DNA from: an uncultured Acetatifactor sp.
GTDB lineage: Bacteria > Bacillota > Clostridia > Lachnospirales > Lachnospiraceae
Direction of reading: 5' to 3'
Assembly: GCF_910585425.1 (NCBI RefSeq)
Contig: NZ_CAJUCP010000035.1
Coordinates: 1 to 56,010, forward strand
DNA: 56,010 bases
Below the pieces are notes generated by a model that was not told the origin of the DNA, made no database searches, and saw nothing but the letters and a program-made list of their open reading frames with translations. Shown one piece after another: positions 8,251-17,533 of this stretch (its first letter is position 1; each line of letters opens with the position of its first letter). A program made the translations under genes and the position numbers.

Positions 8251-11200
8251 TTATTCTACCACTGGAATCACGATTCTCTGGCCCGCGTAGATGCGCCTGG
8301 GATCGAAGATCAATTCCCTGTTAGCCTGATAAATCCTCTCCCACAGCATCCCGTTTCCATAGACCTTTTTCGCAATAGTCCAGAGGTTCTCGCCCATCAT
8401 GACCGTATAAATCCTCCCCTTAGCACCGGTCAGCGCGTCTCCCGCCCTATCCGAATCCGCCAGGCGGATTACCAGCTTCTGACCCGGATAAATCCGGTTT
8501 GGATTCTGTATCACTGTCATATTGTCTTCATATATCCTTCTCCAGAACGCCCCGGTGCCATAGAACCGGAAAGCGATGCTCCACAGACTGTCCCCGGGCT
8601 GCACCGTATATATGATAGCCTCGGACACCTCCGCATCTATCATATACAAATCATCCGTGCCGGAACTGAATCCTCCTCCGAAATTGCTTCCACCATTTCC
8701 GGAACCACCGTTTCCTGTCTGGTTCCCTGCCTGTGCCACCGTATAATTCTGGGCAGCACGCCTTAAATCCTCCTTGTCCGAGGTGCGGAATTCAATGCCA
8801 AGTGTATGGCTTCCAGCCCCTTTATCTGCCAGCGTCTGGTTCTGGACAGTGATCCTGGTGCTGCCGGCCTCCGAATCGTAGTCCTCACCCTCCACCAGCC
8901 TCTCACCGTCCAGGTACACTGCCCGGAACTCGGCATAGTCGCCCAGCGAGACCATGGTCTGGCTGCCGCCGGCCCATGTGTCCAGAGCGATGTCCTGCAC
9001 CCTCTGAACAAGGTCATAGCCGGGGTCTGTAGCTACGCTGACATTCCCGTCCGTATTATCTTTTACAATCAGCGTCAGCTGTGCGTAGGAGGGCAGGAAT
9101 TCCGGCCTGCTGAATGTGGCCTTGACCGTAATGCTGAATTCTCCTGCTTCCAAAGGCACGCCGTATATCTCGCCGGTAGCTGGGTACATCTCCAGCCCCC
9201 GGGCCAGTTCTCCCTCTACCACGGCGAAAGTGACCTTGTTCCATTCGTATTCATTGTTCGTCTCCACCGTATAAGAATAAGGAACATATTTGACTCTGAT
9301 CACGTCGTCCATGTTCAGTTCCGTAGAGGTGGTGGTAATCCTGGGGTTGCTGGAATATCCTGTGAGCACAATGTATACCGGTTCCTGTCCGTCCGCCGTG
9401 ATTTTCAGGGTACCGCTGATTTCGCCCTCCCCGTCCGGAACCAGACGGACTTTGCCAAGGTTCGACATCACGTCCGAAGCCTCCTGGCCCTGGCCGGGAA
9501 CCCTGTCAAAGGCCGCCAGGGCACTTTCCACAGGATGTGAGTCGTCCAGTTTCACATTCACGGCATCCAGAATCTCTGCATGGATTCCGGTGAGCTGCGT
9601 ATCGCCCAGGTTGGCGATGAGGATGTCGTGCTGGTTCTGGAAGTAGTCCGTCAGGAATATCTCCCGCTCTGCAGGTCCGTTTACGAAGAGCTTGGGGCCG
9701 GATTCTTTTTTTACGAAAGTGACTGTATATCCCCAATCCGTCTTCGGACTGGTGGCCGGGCCTGGCATTGCAGAGGATTTGGTGGAGCTCACTAGACTGT
9801 ATATGATACTCCCTTTGGAGAAATCCTGTACAGTCTGGCCGGATGTCAGCCGTCCCCCTGAGCTCAAGACATCCATATTGGCGCTGACCTCGAATGTGGG
9901 AATCAGGCTCGCCAAGTCTGTATTGCTATCGTTTATGAACAGGGTCTGGTAGTGGTTCTCATATAGCGGGTCGAACAATGTGTCCAGAATGTTCTGGAAG
10001 GTATTTTCGGCTATGTAGATGTCGCTGTATTGGCTGTGGCCTACGGCGCCGGTTACATGGAACCAGATGTCGGCAGGTTCTGTTGTACCAGTATCGCGGC
10101 GCTCTATCAGGACGCTCTCGCTCATATTCAGGGGGAGCTGGGTGATTTCTGTGTCGTTCGGGAGGTGCCAGGCTGTATTAGCTATGGCAGGAAGGGCTAT
10201 GGACTGTGTCAGGTTGCGCGGGGTCTGGATTGCAGTCATCTTGTTACAGTCACTAAGCATTTTTTCCACATTTGTCACATTTCCCATGTTGAAGCCGCTT
10301 AAATCCAGACGGGATAAGCCAGAACCTGAGAACATTTCGCTCATATCTGTAACATTGCCTGTGTCAAAGCTGCTTAAATCTATAGTGGAGAAATTACAGT
10401 GCGTAAACATCCCCCTCATGCTTGTCACATTACTGGTATCAAAATTATCCAGCTTCAAGCTCTGTAAATTACTGCAGGCAGCAAACATGAATTGCATATC
10501 TGTTACATTGCTGGTATCAAAGCTTCCCAAATCCAGGCTGGTCATACCTTGGCACATGTCAAACATGAGGCGCATATCTGTTACATTGCTGGTATTAAAA
10601 CTACTCAAATCTAAGCTAATCAGACTACCACAAGCAAGAAACATGAAACCCATATCTGTTACATTACTAGTGTCAAAGCTACTCAAATCCAGGCTCGTCA
10701 AGCTTTTACAACTCCAGAACATGCCATACATATTTGTCACATTGCGCGTATTAAAACTGCTTAAATCCAAGTTCTCCAAGTTGCTACAACCAACAAACAT
10801 ACACTTCATGCTCATCACATTGTCAGTGTTAAAGGTAATCAGATTCAAGCTGCGCAAATTTTCGCAGTATGCAAACATATATTCTAACTTCATCACATTG
10901 CTTGTATCGAAACCGCTCAAATCCAAGCTGGGCAGACTTTTACAGTTTGAAAACATATGATTCATGTTTACCACATTACCAGTACTTAAACTGCTCAAAT
11001 TCAAACTGCTTAAACTCTCACAACCACTAAACATAAATTCCATATCTGTTACATTGCTGGTATCAAAGCCGCTCAAGTCCAGACCGGACAGATTTTTACA
11101 ATCCCGAAACATGCTATTCATATTTGTCACATTACCGGTATCAAAACTGCCCAAATCCACACTCACCAAGCTCTTACAGCCCAAAAACATACTATTCATA

Positions 11201-13512
11201 TTCGTTGCATTGCTGGTGTCAAAACTGCTCAAATCTAGGCTAATCAAACCTGAGCAGTTCCGAAACATACCATCTGTGCTTATCACATTACTGGTATTAA
11301 AACTGCTCAAATCTAAGCTGGTCAAGCTACTACAGCCATTAAACATCCAACTCATGCTCTTCGTGTTACTGGTATCAAAACCGCTCAAATCCAGTTCTGT
11401 CAAACTACTGCAACCAGAAAACATTGCATTGTAGTCTGTAGAATTCGTCATTGTTAGATTTGAGAAATCTATAGACTTCAAATTCGTCAAATCCGAAAAC
11501 AAAGAACCTAATGATCCCTCAATCTCGCAATTTACAAATCTGACATGTTCAGTATCCATAGGAAGGGAGCTTTGTTGATGGACCACAGTAACTGTTCTTC
11601 TGCCTCTGCCTGTTATTACTGTCGTCATCGTATCCGCATCATATATCCAGCGAACCATCTCATTGGTTCCGTCCACAAACCCGAATTCTGTTCCTTCCTT
11701 TGTCAAAACCATATTCGCATAGCTTTCAGTCAATTCCTGTGTCAGATTTCCTGCTGTGTCAGAGTAAATAGCAGGTAAGCTGATGGTTTGCCAGCCAATT
11801 ACTTTAGGAGTATATAAAGTCGCTAAACTGTCACAACCTAAAAACATTTCCACCATGTCCACCGCCACATTACTGATATTAAAACTGCTCAAATCCAAAC
11901 TTGCCAAATTACGGCAACCACTAAACATCATTCTCATGTCTGTTACGTTTCCAGTATCAAAACTGCCTAAATCTAAGCTTATCAAATTGCTGCAATCCGA
12001 AAACATGCCCACCATATCTGTTACATTTTCAGTATCAAAGCTTCCCACTTCCAAGCTGCGGAGATTATTGCACAACGAAAACATGCTATTCATATCTGTC
12101 ACATTGTTAGTCTTAAAACTGGTTAAATTTAGGCTCTCCAAGTTGCGACAGCTATCAAACATCGCCGCCATATCTGTTACATTTCCAGTCTCAAAGCTTC
12201 CCAAATCTAAACGCAATAGACTTTCACAGTTCGAAAACATATTTCTCATACCTGTTACGTTTCCAGTATCAAAACTCGTCAAATCTAAATTCACTAAACT
12301 GTGACAACTTGAAAACATATCCCCCATTCCTGTCACTTTGCTAGTGTCGAAACTGCTCAAATCCAGGTTCGTCAGGCTGCTGCAACCTGAAAACATACAC
12401 TCCATTTCTGTCACATTGCTGGTGTCAAAGCCACCCACATCCAGGCTTGTCAAGCTACTGCAGCCTGAAAACATGCCAAACATGCTCGTCACATTACTGG
12501 TATCAAAGCCGCTCAAATCCAGGCTTGTCAGACTACTACAGCCTGAAAACATACCCCACATATCTGTCACTTTTCCAGTGTCAAAACCACTCAAATCCAA
12601 GCATTTCAGACTACTACAGCCTGAAAACATTCCCCACATCAGTGTCACATTACTGCTGTCAAAACCACTCAAATCCACGCTGGCCAGATTGCCACAATCA
12701 GAAAACATCCTATCCATTCTTGTCATTCCTGTCACCTCGACCCTTGCCGAAGTAATAGAATTCCTGTAGTCCGCCCACAAATTGGAATTAACATCAAGAT
12801 TAGTACTATAATCCCCCGTCCCGCTAACAGTCAGCACCCCATCAGAATCAAGCGTCCATGTAAGATTCCCATCAGCACCGCTAGCTACGATATTCTCCGC
12901 ATAGACCACAGGCAAATCTTCAACTAAAGGCTGCCCGGACTCTGTCTCTGTGTCCAGCCCATCCTCCTCTGAGCTGCTGCCATCCGTCTGCACAGTGTCC
13001 CCATCACTCTGTACTTCGTTACCGTCTTCTGACTTATCCTCCTCTTCCGAGCCATCCACAGGCATCTCTTCCAAATCTTCCAAAGCGTCATCCGGCATTT
13101 CAGGAGAACCCTCTTCATCCTCTGCCGCAGACGGCTTCTCCGTCACTCCATCGTCCAGGGCACTGTCTGTAACATCCCCAGTCTCTTTCTCACTTTCGTC
13201 ACTGCCACCGTCTGCACTATCAGAGGAAGGCGATTCCATCTGCGCATCACTGTTCTCATCTTCTGTAGTCCCCAGCGATGTCGCGCCATCCTCAGCGTCA
13301 ACCGCTCCCCCAGCCAAATCCTCATCCGTCAGTTCGTCTCCGTCCACCGTCTCCCCAGCTTCCGGCCCAGTCATCTCTGCTCCTATTGCTGTCTCTTGTT
13401 CCTTATCGGCCTCCGCTGCCTCCGCCACCAATATCCTTTCCACAGACATAGGCGACCCAGGCAAAACCAACAACACCGCCAATAATACTGCCAAGCCTTT
13501 TCTTACAGCCTT
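8251..13512 (-). CDS. giant secreted DUF285 (BspA-type) repeat protein with two LysM domains
   Basis: A 1753-residue surface protein. It has a signal peptide (MKAVRKGLAVLLAVLLVLPG) and an acidic low-complexity region (about 30-215). Two blocks of 26-residue DUF285 repeats of the form MFSGCSSLTSLDLSGFDTSN follow: about 12 copies around residues 245-565 and about 17 around 670-1120, separated by a linker. Then come beta-rich, Ig-like parts, the cassette shared with the LRR protein (DYAEFRAVYLDGERL), a Gly/Asn-rich linker and two LysM domains at the C-terminus (GDSLWSIAFRFYG, GENLWTIAKKVYG). DUF285/BspA proteins act in adhesion and host or co-aggregation binding; LysM would fix it to peptidoglycan. 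The start was set by GAGGAGG 8 nt upstream; an ATG 33 nt earlier has no such site. Confidence 0.9.
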   Translation of the reverse strand, partial: KAVRKGLAVLLAVLLVLPGSPMSVERILVAEAAEADKEQETAIGAEMTGPEAGETVDGDELTDEDLAGGAVDAEDGATSLGTTEDENSDAQMESPSSDSADGGSDESEKETGDVTDSALDDGVTEKPSAAEDEEGSPEMPDDALEDLEEMPVDGSEEEDKSEDGNEVQSDGDTVQTDGSSSEEDGLDTETESGQPLVEDLPVVYAENIVASGADGNLTWTLDSDGVLTVSGTGDYSTNLDVNSNLWADYRNSITSARVEVTGMTRMDRMFSDCGNLASVDLSGFDSSNVTLMWGMFSGCSSLKCLDLSGFDTGKVTDMWGMFSGCSSLTSLDLSGFDTSNVTSMFGMFSGCSSLTSLDVGGFDTSNVTEMECMFSGCSSLTNLDLSSFDTSKVTGMGDMFSSCHSLVNLDLTSFDTGNVTGMRNMFSNCESLLRLDLGSFETGNVTDMAAMFDSCRNLESLNLTSFKTNNVTDMNSMFSLCNNLRSLEVGSFDTENVTDMVGMFSDCSNLISLDLGSFDTGNVTDMRMMFSGCRNLASLDLSSFNISNVAVDMVEMFLGCDSLATLYTPKVIGWQTISLPAIYSDTAGNLTQELTESYANMVLTKEGTEFGFVDGTNEMVRWIYDADTMTTVITGRGRRTVTVVHQQSSLPMDTEHVRFVNCEIEGSLGSLFSDLTNLKSIDFSNLTMTNSTDYNAMFSGCSSLTELDLSGFDTSNTKSMSWMFNGCSSLTSLDLSSFNTSNVISTDGMFRNCSGLISLDLSSFDTSNATNMNSMFLGCKSLVSVDLGSFDTGNVTNMNSMFRDCKNLSGLDLSGFDTSNVTDMEFMFSGCESLSSLNLSSLSTGNVVNMNHMFSNCKSLPSLDLSGFDTSNVMKLEYMFAYCENLRSLNLITFNTDNVMSMKCMFVGCSNLENLDLSSFNTRNVTNMYGMFWSCKSLTSLDLSSFDTSNVTDMGFMFLACGSLISLDLSSFNTSNVTDMRLMFDMCQGMTSLDLGSFDTSNVTDMQFMFAACSNLQSLKLDNFDTSNVTSMRGMFTHCNFSTIDLSSFDTGNVTDMSEMFSGSGLSRLDLSGFNMGNVTNVEKMLSDCNKMTAIQTPRNLTQSIALPAIANTAWHLPNDTEITQLPLNMSESVLIERRDTGTTEPADIWFHVTGAVGHSQYSDIYIAENTFQNILDTLFDPLYENHYQTLFINDSNTDLASLIPTFEVSANMDVLSSGGRLTSGQTVQDFSKGSIIYSLVSSTKSSAMPGPATSPKTDWGYTVTFVKKESGPKLFVNGPAEREIFLTDYFQNQHDILIANLGDTQLTGIHAEILDAVNVKLDDSHPVESALAAFDRVPGQGQEASDVMSNLGKVRLVPDGEGEISGTLKITADGQEPVYIVLTGYSSNPRITTTSTELNMDDVIRVKYVPYSYTVETNNEYEWNKVTFAVVEGELARGLEMYPATGEIYGVPLEAGEFSITVKATFSRPEFLPSYAQLTLIVKDNTDGNVSVATDPGYDLVQRVQDIALDTWAGGSQTMVSLGDYAEFRAVYLDGERLVEGEDYDSEAGSTRITVQNQTLADKGAGSHTLGIEFRTSDKEDLRRAAQNYTVAQAGNQTGNGGSGNGGSNFGGGFSSGTDDLYMIDAEVSEAIIYTVQPGDSLWSIAFRFYGTGAFWRRIYEDNMTVIQNPNRIYPGQKLVIRLADSDRAGDALTGAKGRIYTVMMGENLWTIAKKVYGNGMLWERIYQANRELIFDPRRIYAGQRIVIPVVE
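9990..12735 (-). repeat. 78-bp repeat arrays encoding DUF285 units
   Basis: About 29 units of 78 bp (26 codons) in two blocks, about 10,240-11,450 and 11,790-12,735, interrupted by a non-repeat linker. Neighbouring units differ mainly in the first ten codons (MFSGCSSL variants), while the half encoding DLSxFDTSNVT is strongly conserved. Such an array can gain or lose units by recombination. Confidence 0.85.
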
Positions 13513-13622
13513 CATCTCTAAGCCCTCCTCATTTTCTGATTGCAATGCCTTTCTTCTATATGTATATCATCCTCAGGCAATCCTCAAATGCCCCATATCG
13601 CTGTCCTTTCCATTCCCTTACC

Positions 13623-16589
13623 TCACTTCATCAACGCCCCGCTCCCGGATTCCCTAATCGAGTCTCCACCCTTTCGAATCAATCCCTCCCCCAAAGCAAC
13701 CAGCTCTTCCAGGGAATACAGACGGCTCTGCCGTAGGCTTCCTGCCCCGTCATCGAAGACAAGAAGGTCTCCCGCCACATCGCAAAGTCCCGGCAGATAT
13801 GCAAGTGCCTCGAACCGTCCATTCATCAATAGCCCATACCGCTTCCCCTCTGCATCAATATATTCCGTGATGAAATAATCCCCCATCTCCGTCACATAAG
13901 TCAGATATCCATCCGTCTCCAGCACCGCCACTTCCCTGCCGGAGCCCGCATCGTACACCACCGGCTTATCGTGCAGGCCAGAGGCAATCCGGTAATCCCC
14001 TACGAAGAATTCCTCATATAAGTCCTTAGCGGGTGCCTCCCCAGCCGTTTCGGACAGCAAAGCGCCATCCAAGGCGCTATAACAGCGGCGGATACCGTCA
14101 TACCAGATGACCTCCAGCCAGGAATCATCCCCCTCCCGTCTGAATTGCTGGTCATATATCTTATCCGCATCCGGCAGCTTCTCCTTTGCCAAAAGCTGCC
14201 CCGACATGTCATAGATGCGAAAGCCCTGATAGTCGAACAGCATGGCTGTCTTCCCATCCCCGCTGACCCGCGCCTCATCATGGACATCCCGGGCATCGTA
14301 TCGTGCCAATTCGGCATCCTCATGGCCCTCCAGCGCCATAACCCGCAGGGCAGTCTCCGTGCGGTTCCCGATTACGGCATAAGGCCCGGCCAATGCCAAA
14401 AAGTCCGCATTCTGGTTCCCGCTCTCCGAGGACATCAGCGAAGCTGCATTATTATAGAAAGAAAAGCCATTGTCCTCCGTGGCTATCAGGGCATGCTGAC
14501 CGTCCGCAGCGAAATTCGTCATGCCCAAGCTACCTGTATAAGCCGTCTCTACCTCTTCCATGGTGTCCAGATTCAGTCCCGTCAGCACGTTGCTGCTCCC
14601 CAACCATATACCGTCCTCGCCGGCTTTCAGCAGAAAGCCATCCCGGGATTCCAGTCCCCCAGCGAATGCTTTCTCCTCTGTATCCACCAACCCGAACTGG
14701 GCGGTCGCCCCATTGGCTGCAAATGCGAAATACTTCCCGCAGAATCCCCCCTGGAACTGTACATAATCCGATTCGTCATAGAGAATCATATCTCCGTCAC
14801 TGTCCCGCAGGTCGAAAATCATCAGCCCCCCGGAGGAGAAGCTCACCGCCAACAGACTCCCGTCCCCATTCAGGGCAAAAATATCCCTCTTCGGATCTGC
14901 GAAGATGTCATTGGACGCCACCGACATATGTTCCCCATGAAATGAGCATTCCCCTATCCTGGCACCGTCCTCCACACTGTACAGGAAAGCCATGTCCGCA
15001 TCCCTGTCCACAGCGGCCACGACTTTCCCGTCTCCCGATACGGCCAGAGTAGTGGCCGCCTCCCCTGTCCAGACATCCGCTCCCGCGGACAGGTCATAGA
15101 GCGCCACGCCATCCCGTCCGGCATAGACTACATGTTCTTCGTCAGAAAAAAGGCAGTCCGACAGCGCGGACTCCCGCACCGGCAGAGCTGCCAGCCGCTT
15201 CCGACTGGCCAGGTCATATATGGCTGCCTCATACCCGTACACTACTGCCAGCCTGGTCTCCTCCGGCGACACTGCCATGTCGAAAGGAGCGCCGGGCAGC
15301 TCGATGGTATCCGCAGACTTAAATCCGTCTACCAAATCGTACACGCCCAGGGCATCCGTCAATGCTTTCTGGGCCTGGGCGGTGGCCGGGGCCTCCAGAA
15401 TGCTCTTTCCCTTCGGAATTGCCTGCAGGGCCTGATCCACCGCGACCGAAACATTTCCCTGTGCCAGGGAATTGGCGGAGTATTCCGCCAGGGTCAGTGC
15501 CGCCTGACGCTGTTCCAGCTGCTTCAGGCCGACGAATGCCGCAGCTCCGCCTGCCAGGAACATCACGGACAGTACAATGGCCGAAACGGCAATCCTTCTC
15601 CTGTGGCGTATCGCACGTATATCCGTCCTGTAAAGATTCGCAAATGCCGCTTTCATCTGAGCCGCTGTCTGATAACGTTCCTCCGGATTTGGAGACATAG
15701 CCTTTGCAATAATAGCTGCCACCGCAGGGCTACAGTCCTGGGCTGTCAAAGGCTCTACCAATCTAGCATCCTGAGACGGTCTGCGACCGCTAAGCATATG
15801 ATAAAGAGTTGCCCCTAGGCTATAAATATCAGAACGCACATCCAAAAAGACCGTGCCTTTCGCTTTCCCGGCACTCCCCTGTGAGGATAGTGAGCCTGTG
15901 GCCATAGCCACCGTCTCCGTGCCTCCAGACATACTAACCGGTATAGTCTCAGTCACATCGCCCTCTGCGAACCTCCTCTTTTTATACGCTCTATTCCTTG
16001 TCTGCTTCAGTTCCTTTCTTCTGTCGCTGGCGTACTCCATGGAATCTGCCTCTATTCCATAATGCTCGGGCGAGGCATAGCCACGGCTGAATCCCACCTT
16101 TACTGCGCCATTCTCTCCAAGTGCCAGCGCGATGTTAAAGTCAATCAGACATACATTTCCGTCCGACTGTAGCATGATGTTTGCTGGTTTAATATCTCCA
16201 TGCAGGATACCGTGAGGCGGCCTGCCATGCAAATATTCCAACGCCTCCAGCAACTGGCAGGCCCATTTAATGACTTGCTTTTGCGGCAGATTCTCATTCC
16301 TGTTCAGCTTCTTGTCAATGCTCTCACCCTGGATATAATCCATGACAGTATAGACGACTCCGTCTTCCTGAACAAAGTCATAGACCTGGGGAATATAGGT
16401 TTGACTCAGGCTTTTCAGCATATCCACTTCCCGCCTAAGCGTCTCTGTCCCTACAGACAGGCTGCGCTTGTCCGCTTTCAGGACAATATCCTTATCCAGA
16501 CGAATGTGCCGACCAAGATATACCACTCCGCCTCCGCCTGCACCAATCTGTGTCCTCAGCTCATATAGCCCTGCAATTATTTGAGGCAT
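13623..16589 (-). CDS. membrane Ser/Thr protein kinase with propeller-like ectodomain
   Basis: A 988-residue Hanks-type kinase. The catalytic domain spans about residues 8-320: Gly-loop IGAGGGGVVYLG (15-26), ATP-binding Lys38 (VLKADK), catalytic loop HGDIKPANIML (130-140, HGD in place of HRD), DFN in place of DFG (150-152), SPE (173-175) and DVRSDIYSLG (250-259). A 70-residue insert (about 179-248) lies between SPE and the helix-F Asp; it is basic, then rich in Thr/Ser with DVTETIPV and GGTETVAM. One membrane helix (about 333-354) follows, then ~600 residues with repeated WD40-like beta blades (MAVSPEETRLAVVYG, VAVSGDGKVVAAVD-type strands) that should lie outside the cell. It would sense the surface or assembly state and phosphorylate partners such as the FHA protein. 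Its start overlaps the preceding 52-residue gene by 13 nt. Confidence 0.88.
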   Translation of the reverse strand: MPQIIAGLYELRTQIGAGGGGVVYLGRHIRLDKDIVLKADKRSLSVGTETLRREVDMLKSLSQTYIPQVYDFVQEDGVVYTVMDYIQGESIDKKLNRNENLPQKQVIKWACQLLEALEYLHGRPPHGILHGDIKPANIMLQSDGNVCLIDFNIALALGENGAVKVGFSRGYASPEHYGIEADSMEYASDRRKELKQTRNRAYKKRRFAEGDVTETIPVSMSGGTETVAMATGSLSSQGSAGKAKGTVFLDVRSDIYSLGATLYHMLSGRRPSQDARLVEPLTAQDCSPAVAAIIAKAMSPNPEERYQTAAQMKAAFANLYRTDIRAIRHRRRIAVSAIVLSVMFLAGGAAAFVGLKQLEQRQAALTLAEYSANSLAQGNVSVAVDQALQAIPKGKSILEAPATAQAQKALTDALGVYDLVDGFKSADTIELPGAPFDMAVSPEETRLAVVYGYEAAIYDLASRKRLAALPVRESALSDCLFSDEEHVVYAGRDGVALYDLSAGADVWTGEAATTLAVSGDGKVVAAVDRDADMAFLYSVEDGARIGECSFHGEHMSVASNDIFADPKRDIFALNGDGSLLAVSFSSGGLMIFDLRDSDGDMILYDESDYVQFQGGFCGKYFAFAANGATAQFGLVDTEEKAFAGGLESRDGFLLKAGEDGIWLGSSNVLTGLNLDTMEEVETAYTGSLGMTNFAADGQHALIATEDNGFSFYNNAASLMSSESGNQNADFLALAGPYAVIGNRTETALRVMALEGHEDAELARYDARDVHDEARVSGDGKTAMLFDYQGFRIYDMSGQLLAKEKLPDADKIYDQQFRREGDDSWLEVIWYDGIRRCYSALDGALLSETAGEAPAKDLYEEFFVGDYRIASGLHDKPVVYDAGSGREVAVLETDGYLTYVTEMGDYFITEYIDAEGKRYGLLMNGRFEALAYLPGLCDVAGDLLVFDDGAGSLRQSRLYSLEELVALGEGLIRKGGDSIRESGSGALMK

Positions 16590-16735
16590 TTTCCATACTC
16601 CTGCTCAAGTATATTTTTTATTTTTTTTCCTGTCATTTTAAACATAATAGCACAGACCACCATACCTGCCGCCGCTACGCACATCACGGCAATCCCAGCA
16701 TACAGCAGAATTTCGCTGCCTGACAAATAGTCCAT
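16577..16735 (-). CDS. 52-residue single-pass membrane protein between phosphatase and kinase
   Basis: A short ORF with GGAGGAG before its ATG, 12 nt after the phosphatase stop codon, ending inside the start of the kinase gene (13-nt overlap). The product has a short outside part (MDYLSGSEIL), one hydrophobic helix (about 10-32, LLYAGIAVMCVAAAGMVV) and a basic tail (KMTGKKIKNILEQ). The tight coupling suggests it is translated with the kinase and may regulate or anchor the kinase-phosphatase pair. I know no named family for it. Confidence 0.7.
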   Translation of the reverse strand: MDYLSGSEILLYAGIAVMCVAAAGMVVCAIMFKMTGKKIKNILEQEYGKCLK

Positions 16736-16747
16736 TCCACTCCTCCA

Positions 16748-17533
16748 TCAGTCGTCCATACATTGCACCGCAATAACAGAAATATTGTCTGTCTCGCCGC
16801 GTTGCTTACAGAGTGCCGTCAATGCCTCCAACCGATTCTCCATATCTGGATATGTGTTGCTGTTACAGAGCTGGCCGATTATTTCTGCCTCTGTAATGCG
16901 ATGCCTGAATCCATCGGAACAGAGAAAGTAAATAGCCCCTTTTTTCGTATCGCCAAAAAACAAATCCGGATATACCTCCGCCTCCACCCCTATGCATCTC
17001 GTCAATACATGATTCATGGGAGCGCTCTCCGCCTGTTCTTTTGTCAGGTTTCCCTTATCCACTTCCTGCTGCACCAGTGTATGGTCTACTGTCAGCTGCC
17101 GTATCCCATATGATATAACCTCATAGGCTCTCGTATCACCAATATTCATAAGATAATACCGTTCCTTGGTCAAAAGCATCGCTGTTGCCGTGGTTCCCAT
17201 TTTACAGCCATTTCCTATGCTGTATTCCAAAATCCTTGCATTGGCCTGCTCCACAACAGCAGTCCATTGTTTCCGGATAGTGCAATCAGCGATTGGGGGA
17301 GCCCACAGCTCTCTGACAAAATTTTCGAACCATCCTGAAAATGTCTGCACAAGGGTCGAACTGGCTATCTCTCCTTTTTCCAAGCCCCCCATTCCATCAC
17401 AAATCACGGCAAATGCCAGAGTTCCATATGGCGTCTCTGCCTGTTCTGCGAATATCCTATCCTGATTGATTTTTTTGCAGATTCCTACGTCTGTCACAGC
17501 TGAAACAATAAAGTCCACTTCTCCACCGCCCAT
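16748..17533 (-). CDS. PP2C-type Ser/Thr protein phosphatase
   Basis: A 261-residue cytosolic PPM/PP2C phosphatase that removes phosphate from Ser/Thr and uses two Mn/Mg ions. The metal-binding motifs are all present: NQDR near residue 22, VICDGMGGLEKGE near 43-56, CSDGFRHRI near 207 and ETDNISVIAV near 247. The ATG overlaps the stop codon of the FHA gene (TGATG), so translation is coupled; a TTG three bases upstream is possible but less likely. It should reverse the action of the kinase encoded two genes downstream. Confidence 0.92.
   Translation of the reverse strand: MGGGEVDFIVSAVTDVGICKKINQDRIFAEQAETPYGTLAFAVICDGMGGLEKGEIASSTLVQTFSGWFENFVRELWAPPIADCTIRKQWTAVVEQANARILEYSIGNGCKMGTTATAMLLTKERYYLMNIGDTRAYEVISYGIRQLTVDHTLVQQEVDKGNLTKEQAESAPMNHVLTRCIGVEAEVYPDLFFGDTKKGAIYFLCSDGFRHRITEAEIIGQLCNSNTYPDMENRLEALTALCKQRGETDNISVIAVQCMDD

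Noticed and set aside
10240..12735. CRISPR-like array of regular repeats
   Set aside because: The period is exactly 78 bp without distinct spacers, lies in one coding frame and encodes DUF285 units.
10019..12769. Long Leu/Lys/Ser-rich ORFs on the plus strand
   Set aside because: They are the complement of the DUF285 repeat codons, with periodic composition and no independent support.
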